Shown: positions 17,820-27,044 of the stretch, piece after piece | Layout: each line of letters opens with the position of its first letter | Position numbering within the stretch: position 1 is the first letter of the stretch | Assembly (NCBI RefSeq): GCF_017165765.1 | Contig: NZ_JAFGZD010000008.1 | Location: 124,001-188,000 of the forward strand | Length of the DNA stretch: 64,000 nucleotides | Reading direction: 5' to 3' | From: Pseudomonas capsici | Lineage (GTDB): Bacteria > Pseudomonadota > Gammaproteobacteria > Pseudomonadales > Pseudomonadaceae | Translations under genes and position numbers: made by a program | Notes under the pieces: model-generated | Told to the model about the DNA's origin: nothing | The model's database searches: none | The model's input: only the letters and a program-made list of their open reading frames with translations

Positions 17820-18329
17820 CTAGATCATTCCCCAGGCCCAGACCAGTCCCTGCATGGAAAACCAGGCAAAAACCCCGGCCAGCACATCGTCGATCATGAT
17901 CCCGAAGCCACCATGTACATGCCGGTCCAGCCAGCGAATGGGCCACGGCTTGAGAATGTCGAAAAAGCGGAACACCAGAAAACCCACCAGCAACCATGTC
18001 CAGCCTTCGGGCACCAGCCAGAGGGTTATCCACATCCCGACCATCTCGTCCCAGACGATGCCTTCGTGGTCGTGTACGCCCAGATCGTCCGCCACCTTGC
18101 CGCACAGCCAGAAGCCGAACAGCATGGTAACGCCCAGCATCAACCAGTAACCCCAGTCCGGCAGCATCTGCCATAAAGGAATAAACGGCACGGCAACGAT
18201 CGAACCCCAGGTTCCGGGTGCCTTGGGCAGCGTGCCCGAGCCAAACCCGAAGGCGAGAAAATGCCAGGGATTGGTCCAGACCGAAGGGGGTACAAACTCG
18301 GCTGAGACCTGTTCGGGGTTGTCTTTCAC
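17820..18329 (-). CDS. pgpA: phosphatidylglycerophosphatase A
   Basis: The 169-residue integral membrane phosphatase removes phosphate from phosphatidylglycerophosphate to give phosphatidylglycerol. Family motifs are FGSGTLPKAPGTWGS, DLGVHDHEGIVWDEMVGMW (metal-binding acidic residues), and FRFFDILKPWPI with DRHVHGGFGIMIDDVLAG. It overlaps thiL by 4 nt and is the last gene of the nrdR-rib-nusB-thiL run. Confidence 0.95.
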   Translation of the reverse strand: MKDNPEQVSAEFVPPSVWTNPWHFLAFGFGSGTLPKAPGTWGSIVAVPFIPLWQMLPDWGYWLMLGVTMLFGFWLCGKVADDLGVHDHEGIVWDEMVGMWITLWLVPEGWTWLLVGFLVFRFFDILKPWPIRWLDRHVHGGFGIMIDDVLAGVFAWFSMQGLVWAWGMI

Positions 18330-19291
18330 GCTTCACTCCGAAAATGCTGATAGCCCAGCGCGGCAGGTGTGATGTCTTGTCCGTCGGCATCCAGCAATGC
18401 AACGCCCTGCCCTTCGACCACTCGCCCGATCACATGCACCGGCCAGCCGGCATCCAGAAGGCCTGAAAGATGTTTGGGCGGCAGCGTGAAGGCCAGCAGA
18501 TAATCGTCGCCGCCACTGAGCGCAGCCTGTTGTGCGTCAGGCAGATCAAACAACTGTAGCAAGGGCGTGGACATTGGCAGCTTGTCCAGCTCGACCAGCA
18601 AGCGCACAGCCGACGACTGGGCAATGTGCCCGCAGTCCGCGAGCAAGCCATCGGAAATATCCAGTGCCGCCGTGGCCTTGCCGCGCAGCGCTTGCCCCAG
18701 CGCCAACTGTGGCTGTGGCGACCAGTAACGTGTCAGCAGGGGTTCGGCAATCGAAGACTCGGTGTGGCGCTGATTCAGCACAAGAGGCAAGGCCGCTGCC
18801 GCATCGCCCAGGGCGCCACCGACACATAGCAGATCACCTTCACAAGCACCGCTGCGGGTCAGCGCCTGACCGGCAGGCACGGCACCGAACACCGTCAGCG
18901 TCAGGCTCAATGGCCCACGGGTGGTATCGCCACCTATCAGGCGCAACGAGCACTCCTGCGCCTTCAGGTTCAAGCCTTCGGCGAAGGCCTGCAACCAGGT
19001 CGCTTCGACCTGAGGCAAGGTCAGTGCAAGTGTGAAGGCCACAGGGCGAGCGCCCATGGCAGCCAGATCGCTGGCAGAAACCGCCAGGGCGCGCTGGCCA
19101 AGCAGAAAGGGGTCGCAGGCTTCGGGGAAGTGCACCCCGGCCACCAGCGTATCGGTGGAAATCGCCAACTGCTCGCCGGGTGGCAACGCCAGCAGCGCGC
19201 AGTCGTCGCCGATGCCGAGAGCAACGCCTTCGCCGTCCTGCGCACAGGGCGCGGCAGCGAAGTAATTGCGGATCAGCTCGAATTCACCCAT
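18326..19291 (-). CDS. thiL: thiamine-monophosphate kinase
   Basis: The 321-residue PurM-like ATPase phosphorylates thiamine monophosphate to thiamine diphosphate. Motifs are GIGDDCALL, STDTLVAGVHFP, the GGDTTRG loop, and ALDISDGLLADCGH. I start it at the ATG before GEFELIRNYF, the family's normal N-terminus; an upstream TTG would add six residues without a good ribosome-binding site. It follows nusB by 18 bp and overlaps pgpA. Confidence 0.95.
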   Translation of the reverse strand: MGEFELIRNYFAAAPCAQDGEGVALGIGDDCALLALPPGEQLAISTDTLVAGVHFPEACDPFLLGQRALAVSASDLAAMGARPVAFTLALTLPQVEATWLQAFAEGLNLKAQECSLRLIGGDTTRGPLSLTLTVFGAVPAGQALTRSGACEGDLLCVGGALGDAAAALPLVLNQRHTESSIAEPLLTRYWSPQPQLALGQALRGKATAALDISDGLLADCGHIAQSSAVRLLVELDKLPMSTPLLQLFDLPDAQQAALSGGDDYLLAFTLPPKHLSGLLDAGWPVHVIGRVVEGQGVALLDADGQDITPAALGYQHFRSEA

Positions 19292-19309
19292 GTGAAGTCC
19301 AGGCGCCAA

Positions 19310-19807
19310 TCAGCGCTTGTGAGCCTTCACTTCAGCTTCGCGCAGACGCGGCGCCAGCTTGTCCAGCACGCCATTGACGAACTTGTGGCCGTCAGTGGAA
19401 CCGTAGACTTTCGCCAGCTCGATGCCTTCGTTGATCACAACGCGGTAAGGCACGTCGATGCGCTTGAGCAGTTCGAACGCGGACAGGCGCAATACCGCCA
19501 GCTCGACCGGGTCCAGCTCTTCGACGGTCAGGTCAAGGCAAGGCTTGAGCGCGACATCGATTTCGGTCTTGTTGGTGGCGACGCCATGCAGCAATTCACG
19601 GAAGTAAGCGCTGTCGACGTTGCTGAAATCGTTGTCGACGCGGAACTGCGCTTCGATTTCGTTCAACGAATGACCTGCCATGTGCCACTGGTACAGCGCC
19701 TGGGTTGCGAGCTGACGCGCTTCGCGACGTTTGGCGCTCTTGCCTTTGGCTGCCTCGGGAGACTTGGCGTCACGCGGGTTGAACTGATCGCTATCGTCGG
19801 AAATCAC
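19310..19807 (-). CDS. nusB: transcription antitermination protein NusB
   Basis: The 165-residue all-helical protein joins NusE (S10) on boxA RNA for rRNA antitermination. The family core is [20 protein letters not shown] near residues 26-45, with the C-terminal [33 protein letters not shown]. The basic, polar N-terminal 25 residues are typical of pseudomonads. It overlaps the ribH stop by 4 nt. Confidence 0.97.
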   Translation of the reverse strand: MISDDSDQFNPRDAKSPEAAKGKSAKRREARQLATQALYQWHMAGHSLNEIEAQFRVDNDFSNVDSAYFRELLHGVATNKTEIDVALKPCLDLTVEELDPVELAVLRLSAFELLKRIDVPYRVVINEGIELAKVYGSTDGHKFVNGVLDKLAPRLREAEVKAHKR

Positions 19808-20280
19808 TTGGCCTCCAACTGCGACAGCAGACTGACCATTTCAATGGCAGACAATGCAGCTTCAGCGCCTTTGTTACCGGCCTTGGTGCCGGAGCGCTCG
19901 ATGGCTTGCTCGATGGAGTCGACAGTCAGTACGCCGAAAGCGACTGGAATGCCTGCATCCATGGAAACCTGAGCCAGGCCTTTGACACATTCGCCGGCCA
20001 CGTATTCAAAGTGCGGAGTGCCGCCACGAATCACCGCGCCCAGGGCGACGATGGCCGAGAACTCTTTGCGTTGGGCAACTTTCTGCACAACCAGAGGAAT
20101 CTCGAAAGCACCCGGGGCACGGATGATGGTGATGTCGCTTTCGCTCACGCCATGGCGAACCAGCGCATCGACAGCGCCGCTCACCAGACTTTCCACGACG
20201 AAGCTGTTGAAACGGCCAACCACCAAGGCGTAGCGGCCTTGTGGGGCGATGAAGGTACCTTCGATGGTCTTCAAGGTCAT
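19804..20280 (-). CDS. ribH: 6,7-dimethyl-8-ribityllumazine synthase
   Basis: The 158-residue enzyme condenses 3,4-dihydroxy-2-butanone 4-phosphate with 5-amino-6-ribitylaminouracil. Visible motifs are [53 protein letters not shown] and [11 protein letters not shown], with the catalytic His in HFEY. It lies in the rib operon between ribBA and nusB. A weak hairpin in the gap upstream could lower read-through. Confidence 0.97.
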   Translation of the reverse strand: MTLKTIEGTFIAPQGRYALVVGRFNSFVVESLVSGAVDALVRHGVSESDITIIRAPGAFEIPLVVQKVAQRKEFSAIVALGAVIRGGTPHFEYVAGECVKGLAQVSMDAGIPVAFGVLTVDSIEQAIERSGTKAGNKGAEAALSAIEMVSLLSQLEAK

Positions 20281-20304
20281 TGGTGAGTCTCGTATTAAAG
20301 AGCA

Positions 20305-20324
20305 AGCCCGCCTTGGGGCGGACT
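20305..20324 (-). terminator. weak hairpin between ribBA and ribH
   Basis: CCGCC (20308-20312) and GGCGG (20317-20321) pair around TTGG, with two further pairs after a mismatch. On the minus strand it is followed by TTGCTCTTT. Placed 24 bp before ribH, it could be a partial attenuator. No FMN riboswitch-like sequence is seen. Confidence 0.35.
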
Positions 20325-20408
20325 GTCAGGGATTGTAGGCCACGAATCTGGACTGCCAGGCCGGAACATGCAAAACACAGGTGTCAGCACGGACCGGCCT
20401 GCCGGTAT

Positions 20409-21500
20409 TTATTCGGAGGGCACGTATTCTACAACTTCCAGATCGAAACCGGATATCGCATTGAACTTCATTGGTGAACTCATCAGGCGCATTTTGCGCA
20501 CGCCGAGGTCACGCAGGATCTGGGAACCGGCACCAACCGTGCTGTAAGTGGTCGGCGTCTTGATGACCTGCTGCCCGGCAGTTTCCCGGATATGGGCCAG
20601 CAGGACATCGCCATCGAGCGGGTGACCGAGCAACAGAACCACACCGCAGCCCGCCTCGGAAACCGCAGACATTGCGGCTCGCAGGCTCCAGCGGCCGGGC
20701 TGTTTGACCATCAACAGATCGCGCAGCGGGTCCATGTTGTGGACACGGACCAGGGTCGGTTCTTCTGCGCAGATATTGCCCAGGGTCAACGCCAGATGGA
20801 CGTCGCCTTCGACGGAATCGCGGTAGGTCACCAGGTTGAAGTGGCCCAGTTCGCTGTCCATTGGCTGCTCGGCAATCCGCTGAACGGTACGTTCGTGGAT
20901 CATCCGGTAGTGAATCAGGTCGGCAATGGTGCCGATCTTGATGTCGTGCTCAAGGGCAAAGGCTTCGAGTTCGGCACGACGGGACATGGTGCCGTCGTCG
21001 TTCATCACTTCGCAGATCACGCCGCTCGGCTCGAAACCGGCCATGCGTGCCAGATCGCATGCTGCTTCGGTATGTCCGGCGCGGGACAGGGTTCCGCCTG
21101 CCTGAGCCATCAACGGGAAGATATGCCCCGGGCTGACGATGTCTTCAGCCTTGGCATCCCTTGCCGCTGCCGCCTGCACGGTGCGGGCACGGTCGGCGGC
21201 GGAAATGCCGGTGGTCACGCCTTCGGCAGCTTCGATGGACACCGTGAACTTGGTACCGAAACCCGAACCGTTGCGCGGGGCCATCAGCGGCAGCTTGAGG
21301 GTTTCGCAACGCTCACGGGTCATGGGCATGCAAATCAGGCCACGGGCGTACTTGGCCATGAAATTGATGTGTTCGGCTTTGACACATTCGGCGGCCATGA
21401 TCAGGTCGCCTTCGTTCTCGCGGTCTTCATCATCCATCAGGATGACCATCTTGCCCTGGCGGATGTCTTCAACCAGTTCTTCGATCGTGTTGAGCGCCAC
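20409..21500 (-). CDS. ribBA: 3,4-dihydroxy-2-butanone-4-phosphate synthase with degenerate GTP cyclohydrolase II domain
   Basis: Residues 1 to about 200 are an intact RibB: ILMDDEDRENEGDLIMAAE binds metal and substrate, and SPGHIFPLMAQAGGTLSRAGHTEAACDLARMAG carries catalytic residues. The enzyme makes the four-carbon unit of riboflavin from ribulose 5-phosphate. The C-terminal domain has the cyclohydrolase II fold, but the three zinc cysteines are absent: HNMDPLRDLLMVKQPGRW stands where RibA has [18 protein letters not shown]. That half is therefore probably inactive in GTP hydrolysis and may be structural. A functional RibA is encoded at 17098. Confidence 0.95.
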   Translation of the reverse strand: MALNTIEELVEDIRQGKMVILMDDEDRENEGDLIMAAECVKAEHINFMAKYARGLICMPMTRERCETLKLPLMAPRNGSGFGTKFTVSIEAAEGVTTGISAADRARTVQAAAARDAKAEDIVSPGHIFPLMAQAGGTLSRAGHTEAACDLARMAGFEPSGVICEVMNDDGTMSRRAELEAFALEHDIKIGTIADLIHYRMIHERTVQRIAEQPMDSELGHFNLVTYRDSVEGDVHLALTLGNICAEEPTLVRVHNMDPLRDLLMVKQPGRWSLRAAMSAVSEAGCGVVLLLGHPLDGDVLLAHIRETAGQQVIKTPTTYSTVGAGSQILRDLGVRKMRLMSSPMKFNAISGFDLEVVEYVPSE

Positions 21501-21517
21501 TCGGCACCCCCTTCAAT

Positions 21518-22180
21518 TCAGGATTTGAGGTAGCCGTTCTCGGCCAGAAAGCTTTCGGTGATCCCGCCATGGCCTGGCTCGGCAGCCTTGTCACCCAACA
21601 GCAGGCGCTCCAGATAGCGCGCCAGCAGATCCACCTCAAGATTGACCTTACGGCCCGGGCGGTAGTCGGCCATGATGGTCTCGACCAGGGTATGCGGCAC
21701 GATGGTCAGCTCGAACTCCGCGCCATTGACCGAGTTGACGGTCAGGCTGGTGCCATCGACGGTAATCGAACCCTTGTGGGCAATGTACTTGGCCAGCTCG
21801 CGGGGAGCGCGCACGCGAAACTGGATCGCACGGGCATTGTCTTCGCGGGAAACGATTTCGCCCACGCCATCGACATGGCCGCTGACCAGATGGCCGCCCA
21901 GGCGGGAGGTCGGGGTCAGCGCCTTTTCCAGATTGACCCGGCTGCCGACCTTGAGGTCGACAAACGCAGTAACGGTCAGGGTTTCACGACTGACGTCGGC
22001 CCAGAAACCGTCGCCCGGCAACTCAACGGCGGTCAGGCAGACGCCGTTGACGGCGATGCTGTCGCCCAGTTTGACGTCACTCAGGTCGAGCTTGCCGGTT
22101 TCCACATAAACGCGGACATCGCCGCCTTTGGGAGTCAGGGCGCGGATGCTGCCGATGGATTCGATAATGCCGGTAAACAT
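21518..22180 (-). CDS. ribE: riboflavin synthase, alpha subunit
   Basis: The 220-residue enzyme has two repeated lumazine-binding barrels. The first begins MFTGIIESIGSI and contains GDSIAVNGVCLTA; the second contains KGSITVDGTSLTVN. It dismutates two 6,7-dimethyl-8-ribityllumazine molecules into riboflavin and the pyrimidine precursor. It sits between ribD and ribBA, 17 bp before the latter. In some genomes the gene is named ribC. Confidence 0.96.
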   Translation of the reverse strand: MFTGIIESIGSIRALTPKGGDVRVYVETGKLDLSDVKLGDSIAVNGVCLTAVELPGDGFWADVSRETLTVTAFVDLKVGSRVNLEKALTPTSRLGGHLVSGHVDGVGEIVSREDNARAIQFRVRAPRELAKYIAHKGSITVDGTSLTVNSVNGAEFELTIVPHTLVETIMADYRPGRKVNLEVDLLARYLERLLLGDKAAEPGHGGITESFLAENGYLKS

Positions 22181-22227
22181 GGGTCCTCCGGGAGAACAAG
22201 GCTGCGCGCTAAAGCGAAAGCCGGGAA

Positions 22228-23373
22228 TTATACGCCCTGAGCCGGAACAGGGAGAGCAATGACTCGCCAGTCATTGCCGACTGCGCGCATTTCTACGATG
22301 TTCAGTTCCAGGGCTTCGCTCATTTGTGCCAGCGGCAGGTCAAGAAGCGGCCGTGCCGTGGAACCCAGGAACTTGCCCGCAATGAAGATCTGAAATTCAT
22401 CGACCAGCCCCAGGCGTGTAAAAGCACCAGCCAGACGCGGCCCCGCCTCGACCAGCACGTCATTGACGCCACGCGCCGCCAGTTCGACCAGCAACTTGCG
22501 CAGGTCCACATGGCCGTCGTTGTTGGCCAGGGCCAGCATTTCGTGACCTTCATCGTGATAACGGCTACGGGCCGAAGCCGCGGCGCGGGTCGCAACCAGT
22601 GCGCTGCCAGCCTTGAAGAACGGCGCATCCAGCGGCACCCGCAGACGACTGTCGATCAACACCCGCAAGGGCGGACGCGTGGCGGCCAGGGCACTCAGTT
22701 CGGCATTCAGGCCCAGCTCGTCAGGACGAACGGTCAGGCGCGCCTTGTCGGCCAGCACCGTATCGGCACCCGTCAATACAACGCTCGACTGCGCTCGCAG
22801 CCGTTGCACTGCGGAACGGGCTTCGGGGCCCGTGATCCACTGGCTTTCACCGCTGGCCATGGCCGTGCGGCCATCCAGGCTCATGGCCAGTTTGACCCGC
22901 ACATAGGGCAGGCCTTTTTCCATGCGCTTGAGGAAGCCCTTGTTCAGTGCCCGGGCTTCAGCCTCCAGCACACCGCACTGGACAGCAATGCCGGCATTCA
23001 TCAGGCGCAGCAGGCCACGACCGGCCACTTCCGGATTGGGGTCCTGCATGGCGGCCACCACCCGGGCCACACCGATATTGATCAGCGCATCGGCACAAGG
23101 CGGCGTGCGGCCATGGTGGCTGCAGGGTTCGAGAGTAACGTACGCGGTCGCACCACGGGCCTTGTCACCCGCCTGACGCAAGGCATGCACTTCGGCATGG
23201 GGCTCGCCCGCCCGTGCATGCCAGCCCTCGCCCACAATCTGGCCGTCACGTACGATCACGCAACCGACACGGGGATTGGGATGAGCGGAATAGATGCCCT
23301 TGCGCGCCAGTTCCAGCGCACGGGCCATGTAGTGGACGTCCAGAGCTCCTTGCTCGGTCAACGCAGTACTCAT
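22228..23373 (-). CDS. ribD: bifunctional riboflavin deaminase/reductase
   Basis: The 381-residue protein has an N-terminal cytidine-deaminase-like domain with the zinc site HAEVHAL and [16 protein letters not shown], then a C-terminal reductase domain ([25 protein letters not shown]). It performs the second and third steps of the pyrimidine branch of riboflavin synthesis. The start overlaps the nrdR stop by 4 nt. Confidence 0.97.
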   Translation of the reverse strand: MSTALTEQGALDVHYMARALELARKGIYSAHPNPRVGCVIVRDGQIVGEGWHARAGEPHAEVHALRQAGDKARGATAYVTLEPCSHHGRTPPCADALINIGVARVVAAMQDPNPEVAGRGLLRLMNAGIAVQCGVLEAEARALNKGFLKRMEKGLPYVRVKLAMSLDGRTAMASGESQWITGPEARSAVQRLRAQSSVVLTGADTVLADKARLTVRPDELGLNAELSALAATRPPLRVLIDSRLRVPLDAPFFKAGSALVATRAAASARSRYHDEGHEMLALANNDGHVDLRKLLVELAARGVNDVLVEAGPRLAGAFTRLGLVDEFQIFIAGKFLGSTARPLLDLPLAQMSEALELNIVEMRAVGNDWRVIALPVPAQGV

Positions 23374-23834
23374 TCTTTACCCGGCTCACGAGCAAGACGC
23401 TCGATTTCCTCACGAAATTCGTTGAGATCCTGGAAGCGTCGGTAGACCGAAGCAAAGCGGATATAGGCCACTTCGTCGAGCTTTTGCAACTCGGTCATGA
23501 CCAGTTCGCCCACCACCAGGGATTTGACTTCACGCTCGCCGGTTGCGCGCAGCTTGTGCTTGATGTGCACAAGGGCTGCCTCAAGGCGCTCGACGCTCAC
23601 GGGGCGCTTTTCAAGAGCCCGCTGCATGCCGGCCCGCAGTTTTTCTTCGTCGAAGGGCTGTCGACTGCCGTCCTGCTTGATCAGGCGGGGCAGGACCAAC
23701 TCGGCGGTTTCAAAGGTCGTGAAACGCTCGCCGCAAGCCAGGCACTCGCGACGGCGACGTACCTGTTCGCCTTCGGCTACAAGGCGTGAGTCGATGACTT
23801 TGGTGTCATTGGCACCGCAGAAGGGACAGTGCAT
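23370..23834 (-). CDS. nrdR: transcriptional repressor NrdR
   Basis: The 154-residue protein has a zinc ribbon ([17 protein letters not shown] and [16 protein letters not shown]) and an ATP-cone domain beginning [31 protein letters not shown]. It represses ribonucleotide reductase genes according to ATP/dATP level. I start at the ATG before HCPFCG, which gives the normal length; an upstream in-frame start would add 35 unrelated residues. It is the first gene of the riboflavin run. Confidence 0.97.
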   Translation of the reverse strand: MHCPFCGANDTKVIDSRLVAEGEQVRRRRECLACGERFTTFETAELVLPRLIKQDGSRQPFDEEKLRAGMQRALEKRPVSVERLEAALVHIKHKLRATGEREVKSLVVGELVMTELQKLDEVAYIRFASVYRRFQDLNEFREEIERLAREPGKE

Positions 23835-24034
23835 GGTGGCAGGCAACAAAAAATGGGGAGCGCCATGGTAGCGCATCCCACCGTCAAGACAAGACTCCGG
23901 GTGCATCCGAAGGCTGTTCACGTGCTGTTCATTGCGCATAAAAATGCATCCAGGCGATGTGAAACTGCCTGCATTCGGTAATACTGCATCACGGCCTTTT
24001 TATGAGCCCCTTGTATTTTTTGTTGGAGCCGTTC

Positions 24035-24484
24035 ATGACGCTACGCCCTTTTGTCTTGCTCGGGCTCATCGGCCTGCTGAGCGCTTGCAGCAGTACCGAA
24101 GCCCCACAACCGGCTCCCGCCAAACCCGTGGCGACAGCGCCCAAGGTTCCGGCAGGTCCAGGCCCGCTGTTACCTCATCAACGGGAACTGAGCGGGCAAC
24201 TGCTGGGCGTACCGGCCGGTGCGGAGGTCGAGTTGGCAGTGCTGGTGATTGACGAGCGTGGCCGCCCGCAGAAATTGCTGACCAGCACCAAACTGCAGGG
24301 CAACGGCCAGTCACTGCCGTTCCAGTTGCGCTTCAACCCCGAGGCCTTCCCGATTGGCCAGCGGGTTGAATTGCGCGGACGCGCCAGCAAATCGGGCCAG
24401 TTGATCCTGCATCTGCCTTCGTTGCGCATCGAACAACCCACCACTCAGGCCTTGGGGCAGTTGCAATTCGTCAGCGCGCCATGA
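24035..24484 (+). CDS. YbaY-family putative lipoprotein
   Basis: The 149-residue protein has a signal peptide ending in the lipobox LLSAC (Cys about residue 18), a proline/alanine-rich linker, and a beta-sandwich domain beginning QLLGVPAGAEVELAVLVIDERG. That layout resembles YbaY/META-linked lipoproteins of the periplasm, whose function is not established. The ATG at 24035 is preferred because GGAG is 8 bases upstream and the signal peptide starts there. The stop overlaps the next gene's start by 4 nt. Confidence 0.75.
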   Translation: MTLRPFVLLGLIGLLSACSSTEAPQPAPAKPVATAPKVPAGPGPLLPHQRELSGQLLGVPAGAEVELAVLVIDERGRPQKLLTSTKLQGNGQSLPFQLRFNPEAFPIGQRVELRGRASKSGQLILHLPSLRIEQPTTQALGQLQFVSAP

Positions 24485-25134
24485 TCGCACCGCCAGCCCT
24501 CCAACAGTCGCTGAGCCAGTTGCTCGGCGACGCCCGGCTGGTCGCTACCGCCTTACCGGGCACCGAGCTGAAACTGTGGCTGATCGATGCCGACAATATG
24601 GACCGCGCTTTCAGCCCCGACGAAACACGCCGCATTCTGGAAGAGCCGCCTTACTGGAGTTTCTGCTGGGCCAGCGGCCTGGCACTGGCGCGCTTTCTGG
24701 CCGAGCACCCACATTGGGTCGCGGGCAAGCGTGTGCTGGATTTCGGTGCCGGCTCCGGTGTGGCTGGCATTGCCGCAGTCAGGGCCGGTGCCGCCGAAGT
24801 GGTCGCATGCGACCTGGACCCGCTGGCACTCGCCGCCTGCCGGGCCAATGCCGAACTCAATGAGGTGCAGCTCGGCTATTCGGCAGATTTCTTTGCCGAG
24901 ACCGATCGCTTCGATCTGATCCTGGTCGCGGATGTGTTGTATGACCGCGCCAACCTGCCGTTGCTGGATCAGTTTCTCAGCCGTGGCCGCCAGGCACTGG
25001 TTGCCGACTCACGGGTCCGCGATTTCAGGCATGTCGCCTATCAACGTCTGGCGATGCTGCATGCCCATACCCTTCCGGATCTGGCAGAGCCCCACGAATT
25101 TCGCGACGTCAGCCTGTATCACGCCCGACGCTGA
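24481..25134 (+). CDS. class I SAM-dependent methyltransferase (ETFBKMT/PrmA-like)
   Basis: The 217-residue protein has motif I VLDFGAGSGVAGIAAVRAGA, an acidic loop VVACDLDPLALAACRAN, and post-motif FDLILVADVLYDRANLPLLD. The motif II sequence DVLYD and the YWSFCWASGLALARFL lead-in are typical of protein-lysine methyltransferases related to ETFB-KMT and the METTL21 group, so a protein substrate is likely. It is translationally coupled to the lipoprotein gene. Confidence 0.8.
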   Translation: MIAPPALQQSLSQLLGDARLVATALPGTELKLWLIDADNMDRAFSPDETRRILEEPPYWSFCWASGLALARFLAEHPHWVAGKRVLDFGAGSGVAGIAAVRAGAAEVVACDLDPLALAACRANAELNEVQLGYSADFFAETDRFDLILVADVLYDRANLPLLDQFLSRGRQALVADSRVRDFRHVAYQRLAMLHAHTLPDLAEPHEFRDVSLYHARR

Positions 25135-25228
25135 AGGACCGCAACAGGTCTTGCCCTGATACTCGCCGCTTTCAGCAATGCCTTGAGGCCTTTATAGTTG
25201 GCGGCATTCAGATTTTGCGAGACACGCA

Positions 25229-26101
25229 ATGAGCCAGGACACTTCTTACATCTTCGAGACAACCGCAGCGAACTTCGACCAACTGGTGATCGACAAGTCG
25301 TTCGATCAGCCCGTACTGGTGGATTTCTGGGCCGAGTGGTGTGCGCCTTGCAAAGTGCTGATGCCGTTGCTGGAGCAGATCACGGCGAGCTATCAGGGTG
25401 AGTTGCTGCTGGCCAAGGTCAATTGCGATATCGAACAGGAAATCGTCGCCCGCTTCGGCATCCGCAGCCTGCCGACCGTGGTGCTGTTCAAGGACGGTCA
25501 GCCGGTGGATGGTTTTGCCGGAGCACAACCCGAATCGGAAATCCGCAAGCTTCTCGAACAGCACGTGGTCATGCCTCCACCACCGGCAGCCGATCCGCTG
25601 CAACAGGCTCAGGCGCTGTTCGCCGAAAGCCGCTTTTCCGATGCCGAAGCAGTGCTCAAGGTGCTGCTGGGCGAAGACAACACCAATGCGTCGGCGCTGA
25701 TTCTGTATGCACGCTGCCTGGCCGAGCGTGGCGAATTGGGTGAAGCCCGCACCGTGCTGGATGCAGTCAAGAGCGATGCCCACAAGGCCGAACTGGCAGG
25801 CGCGAAGGCGCAACTGACATTCCTGGCCGAAGCCGCCACACTGCCGGATGCCGCCGAGCTGAAAACCCGTCTGGCGCAGAATCCGCAGGATGATGAGGCG
25901 TCACATCAACTGGCTGTCCAGCAATTGTCCCGCCAGCAATACGAAGCGGCGCTGGAAGGCCTGCTCAAACTGTTCATCCGCAACCGCAATTACGCCGAAG
26001 GTCTGCCGCACAAGACACTGCTGCAAGTGTTCGACCTGTTGGGTAACGATCACCCGCTGGTGACAACCTACCGCCGCAAGCTGTTTGCAGCGCTGTACTA
26101 A
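25229..26101 (+). CDS. cnoX: chaperedoxin CnoX (YbbN family), thioredoxin plus TPR
   Basis: The 290-residue protein has a thioredoxin domain with FWAEWCAPCK (CxxC at about residues 36-39) and the cis-proline region GIRSLPTVVLF. A helical TPR-like C-terminus follows. CnoX hands unfolded or oxidised substrates to GroEL and DnaK/J. E. coli CnoX has a non-canonical SxxC motif, but this protein has a full CAPC, so it should keep thiol-disulfide reductase activity, as reported for some other bacterial CnoX proteins. It ends just before a REP palindrome. Confidence 0.9.
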   Translation: MSQDTSYIFETTAANFDQLVIDKSFDQPVLVDFWAEWCAPCKVLMPLLEQITASYQGELLLAKVNCDIEQEIVARFGIRSLPTVVLFKDGQPVDGFAGAQPESEIRKLLEQHVVMPPPPAADPLQQAQALFAESRFSDAEAVLKVLLGEDNTNASALILYARCLAERGELGEARTVLDAVKSDAHKAELAGAKAQLTFLAEAATLPDAAELKTRLAQNPQDDEASHQLAVQQLSRQQYEAALEGLLKLFIRNRNYAEGLPHKTLLQVFDLLGNDHPLVTTYRRKLFAALY

Positions 26102-26118
26102 GGCGAGCAGATAAATTT

Positions 26119-26209
26119 TGTGGGAGGCAGCTTGCTGGCGATAAAGGCCTGAAAACCGGCAGACATTCTGCGTCTGCACGCTGAAATCGCCAGCAAGCTG
26201 CCTCCCACA
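26119..26209. repeat. REP palindrome pair
   Basis: 24-bp perfect inverted arms (26119-26142 and 26186-26209) share the GGGAGGCAGCTTGCTGGCGA core with 10880 and 16610, here with a 43-bp loop. It separates the convergent cnoX and the 119-aa hypothetical gene. Confidence 0.95.
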
Positions 26210-26216
26210 CAGTGAT

Positions 26217-26576
26217 TTATGCCTTATCGGGAAGGTCAACCCAGCTATACAGCGGTGCATCCGCGCCGCTTTCGACTTTCACATGGGCGCTATGACGCAG
26301 ACGCACCAGCAGGCGCTTGCCTGCTGCGGTGCTGCCGGTCAGCCCTTCCAGTTTGCCCAGCAGATCCGGCCCGCTGAGTTGCCCTGCTTCTTTCAGCAAA
26401 TCCCTGGCGACCTGCCAGATCCTGTCGTCCTGGTTAACCGGCCTGCTCTGCACGACACTGCTCGGTTCGGGGGCTGCCGCCTTGAGCTGAGCCCCCAGTT
26501 GCGCCCAGTCGCCGTCATCCAGTTCCAACGTCAAATCCACGGGCCACTGGCCGATGGTTCCACGGATACGCAACAT
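26217..26576 (-). CDS. hypothetical protein (119 aa)
   Basis: The N-terminal 30 residues (MLRIRGTIGQWPVDLTLELDDGDWAQL) look like a short beta-rich segment, and the rest is helical (DDRIWQVARDLLKEAGQLSGPDLLGKLEGL), ending in a basic SYWVDL-like tail. I use the ATG at 26576, with GGAG 8 bases upstream. The pattern resembles small pseudomonad proteins that hold a winged-helix-like domain, but no family is recognised. It follows the SnoaL-like gene by 42 bp on the same strand and could share its transcript. Confidence 0.65.
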   Translation of the reverse strand: MLRIRGTIGQWPVDLTLELDDGDWAQLGAQLKAAAPEPSSVVQSRPVNQDDRIWQVARDLLKEAGQLSGPDLLGKLEGLTGSTAAGKRLLVRLRHSAHVKVESGADAPLYSWVDLPDKA

Positions 26577-26618
26577 GCTCTGTCTCCTCGCTTGGCAGGC
26601 ACACATGCTCCCACAGCA

Positions 26619-27032
26619 TCAGATACAGAGCCAGCGAGCAGCCTGAACATCTCCCTCAAGAAAGCCACCAAAGGCTGCGACGTCGTAGGCATTTTCCCAG
26701 TGCTCGATGACCTTTCCTTCACGAAAACGCCACAGCCCGCAGAACGGCATGCAGATGCTCTTATCGGCCAACGTGGCGCGCAGACTGCCGAGAACCGCGC
26801 CGAAATAATCATTGGCGATGATTTCCTGCACATCCATACGAAGTGAAGCGTGCGTCATGGCAATGAGATCGACCTCATGCCGGTGCACCGCCTGCTTGCC
26901 GATGGCAGTGGGCGGACAGGCATTGCGGTCGGCCTTGTGCAACACGATGTCATCGTCCGAAAACTCGGCAATACGGGTCAGATCCTTATAGATAGCCCGC
27001 AGGGTGGCGATATTGCGCTGGCAGGTGCTCAT
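26619..27032 (-). CDS. SnoaL-like (NTF2-fold) protein of the polyketide operon
   Basis: The 137-residue protein has the SnoaL/NTF2 cone layout: an N-terminal helix (CQRNIATLRAIYKDLTRIAEF), the DDDIVLHKADRN strand, and a C-terminal CGLWRFREGKVIEHWENAYD. The family includes polyketide cyclases and small isomerases or hydrolases. AGGAGG precedes the ATG. It lies 12 bp after the aldo/keto reductase gene in the type III polyketide operon, so cyclisation or isomerisation of the polyketide is a plausible job, not a proven one. Confidence 0.8.
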   Translation of the reverse strand: MSTCQRNIATLRAIYKDLTRIAEFSDDDIVLHKADRNACPPTAIGKQAVHRHEVDLIAMTHASLRMDVQEIIANDYFGAVLGSLRATLADKSICMPFCGLWRFREGKVIEHWENAYDVAAFGGFLEGDVQAARWLCI

Positions 27033-27044
27033 AGCATTTCCTCC

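Noticed and set aside
20281..24000. FMN riboswitch in the riboflavin region
   Set aside because: No RFN-like conserved segments were seen before ribBA, ribE, ribD or nrdR; the riboflavin genes here look constitutive.
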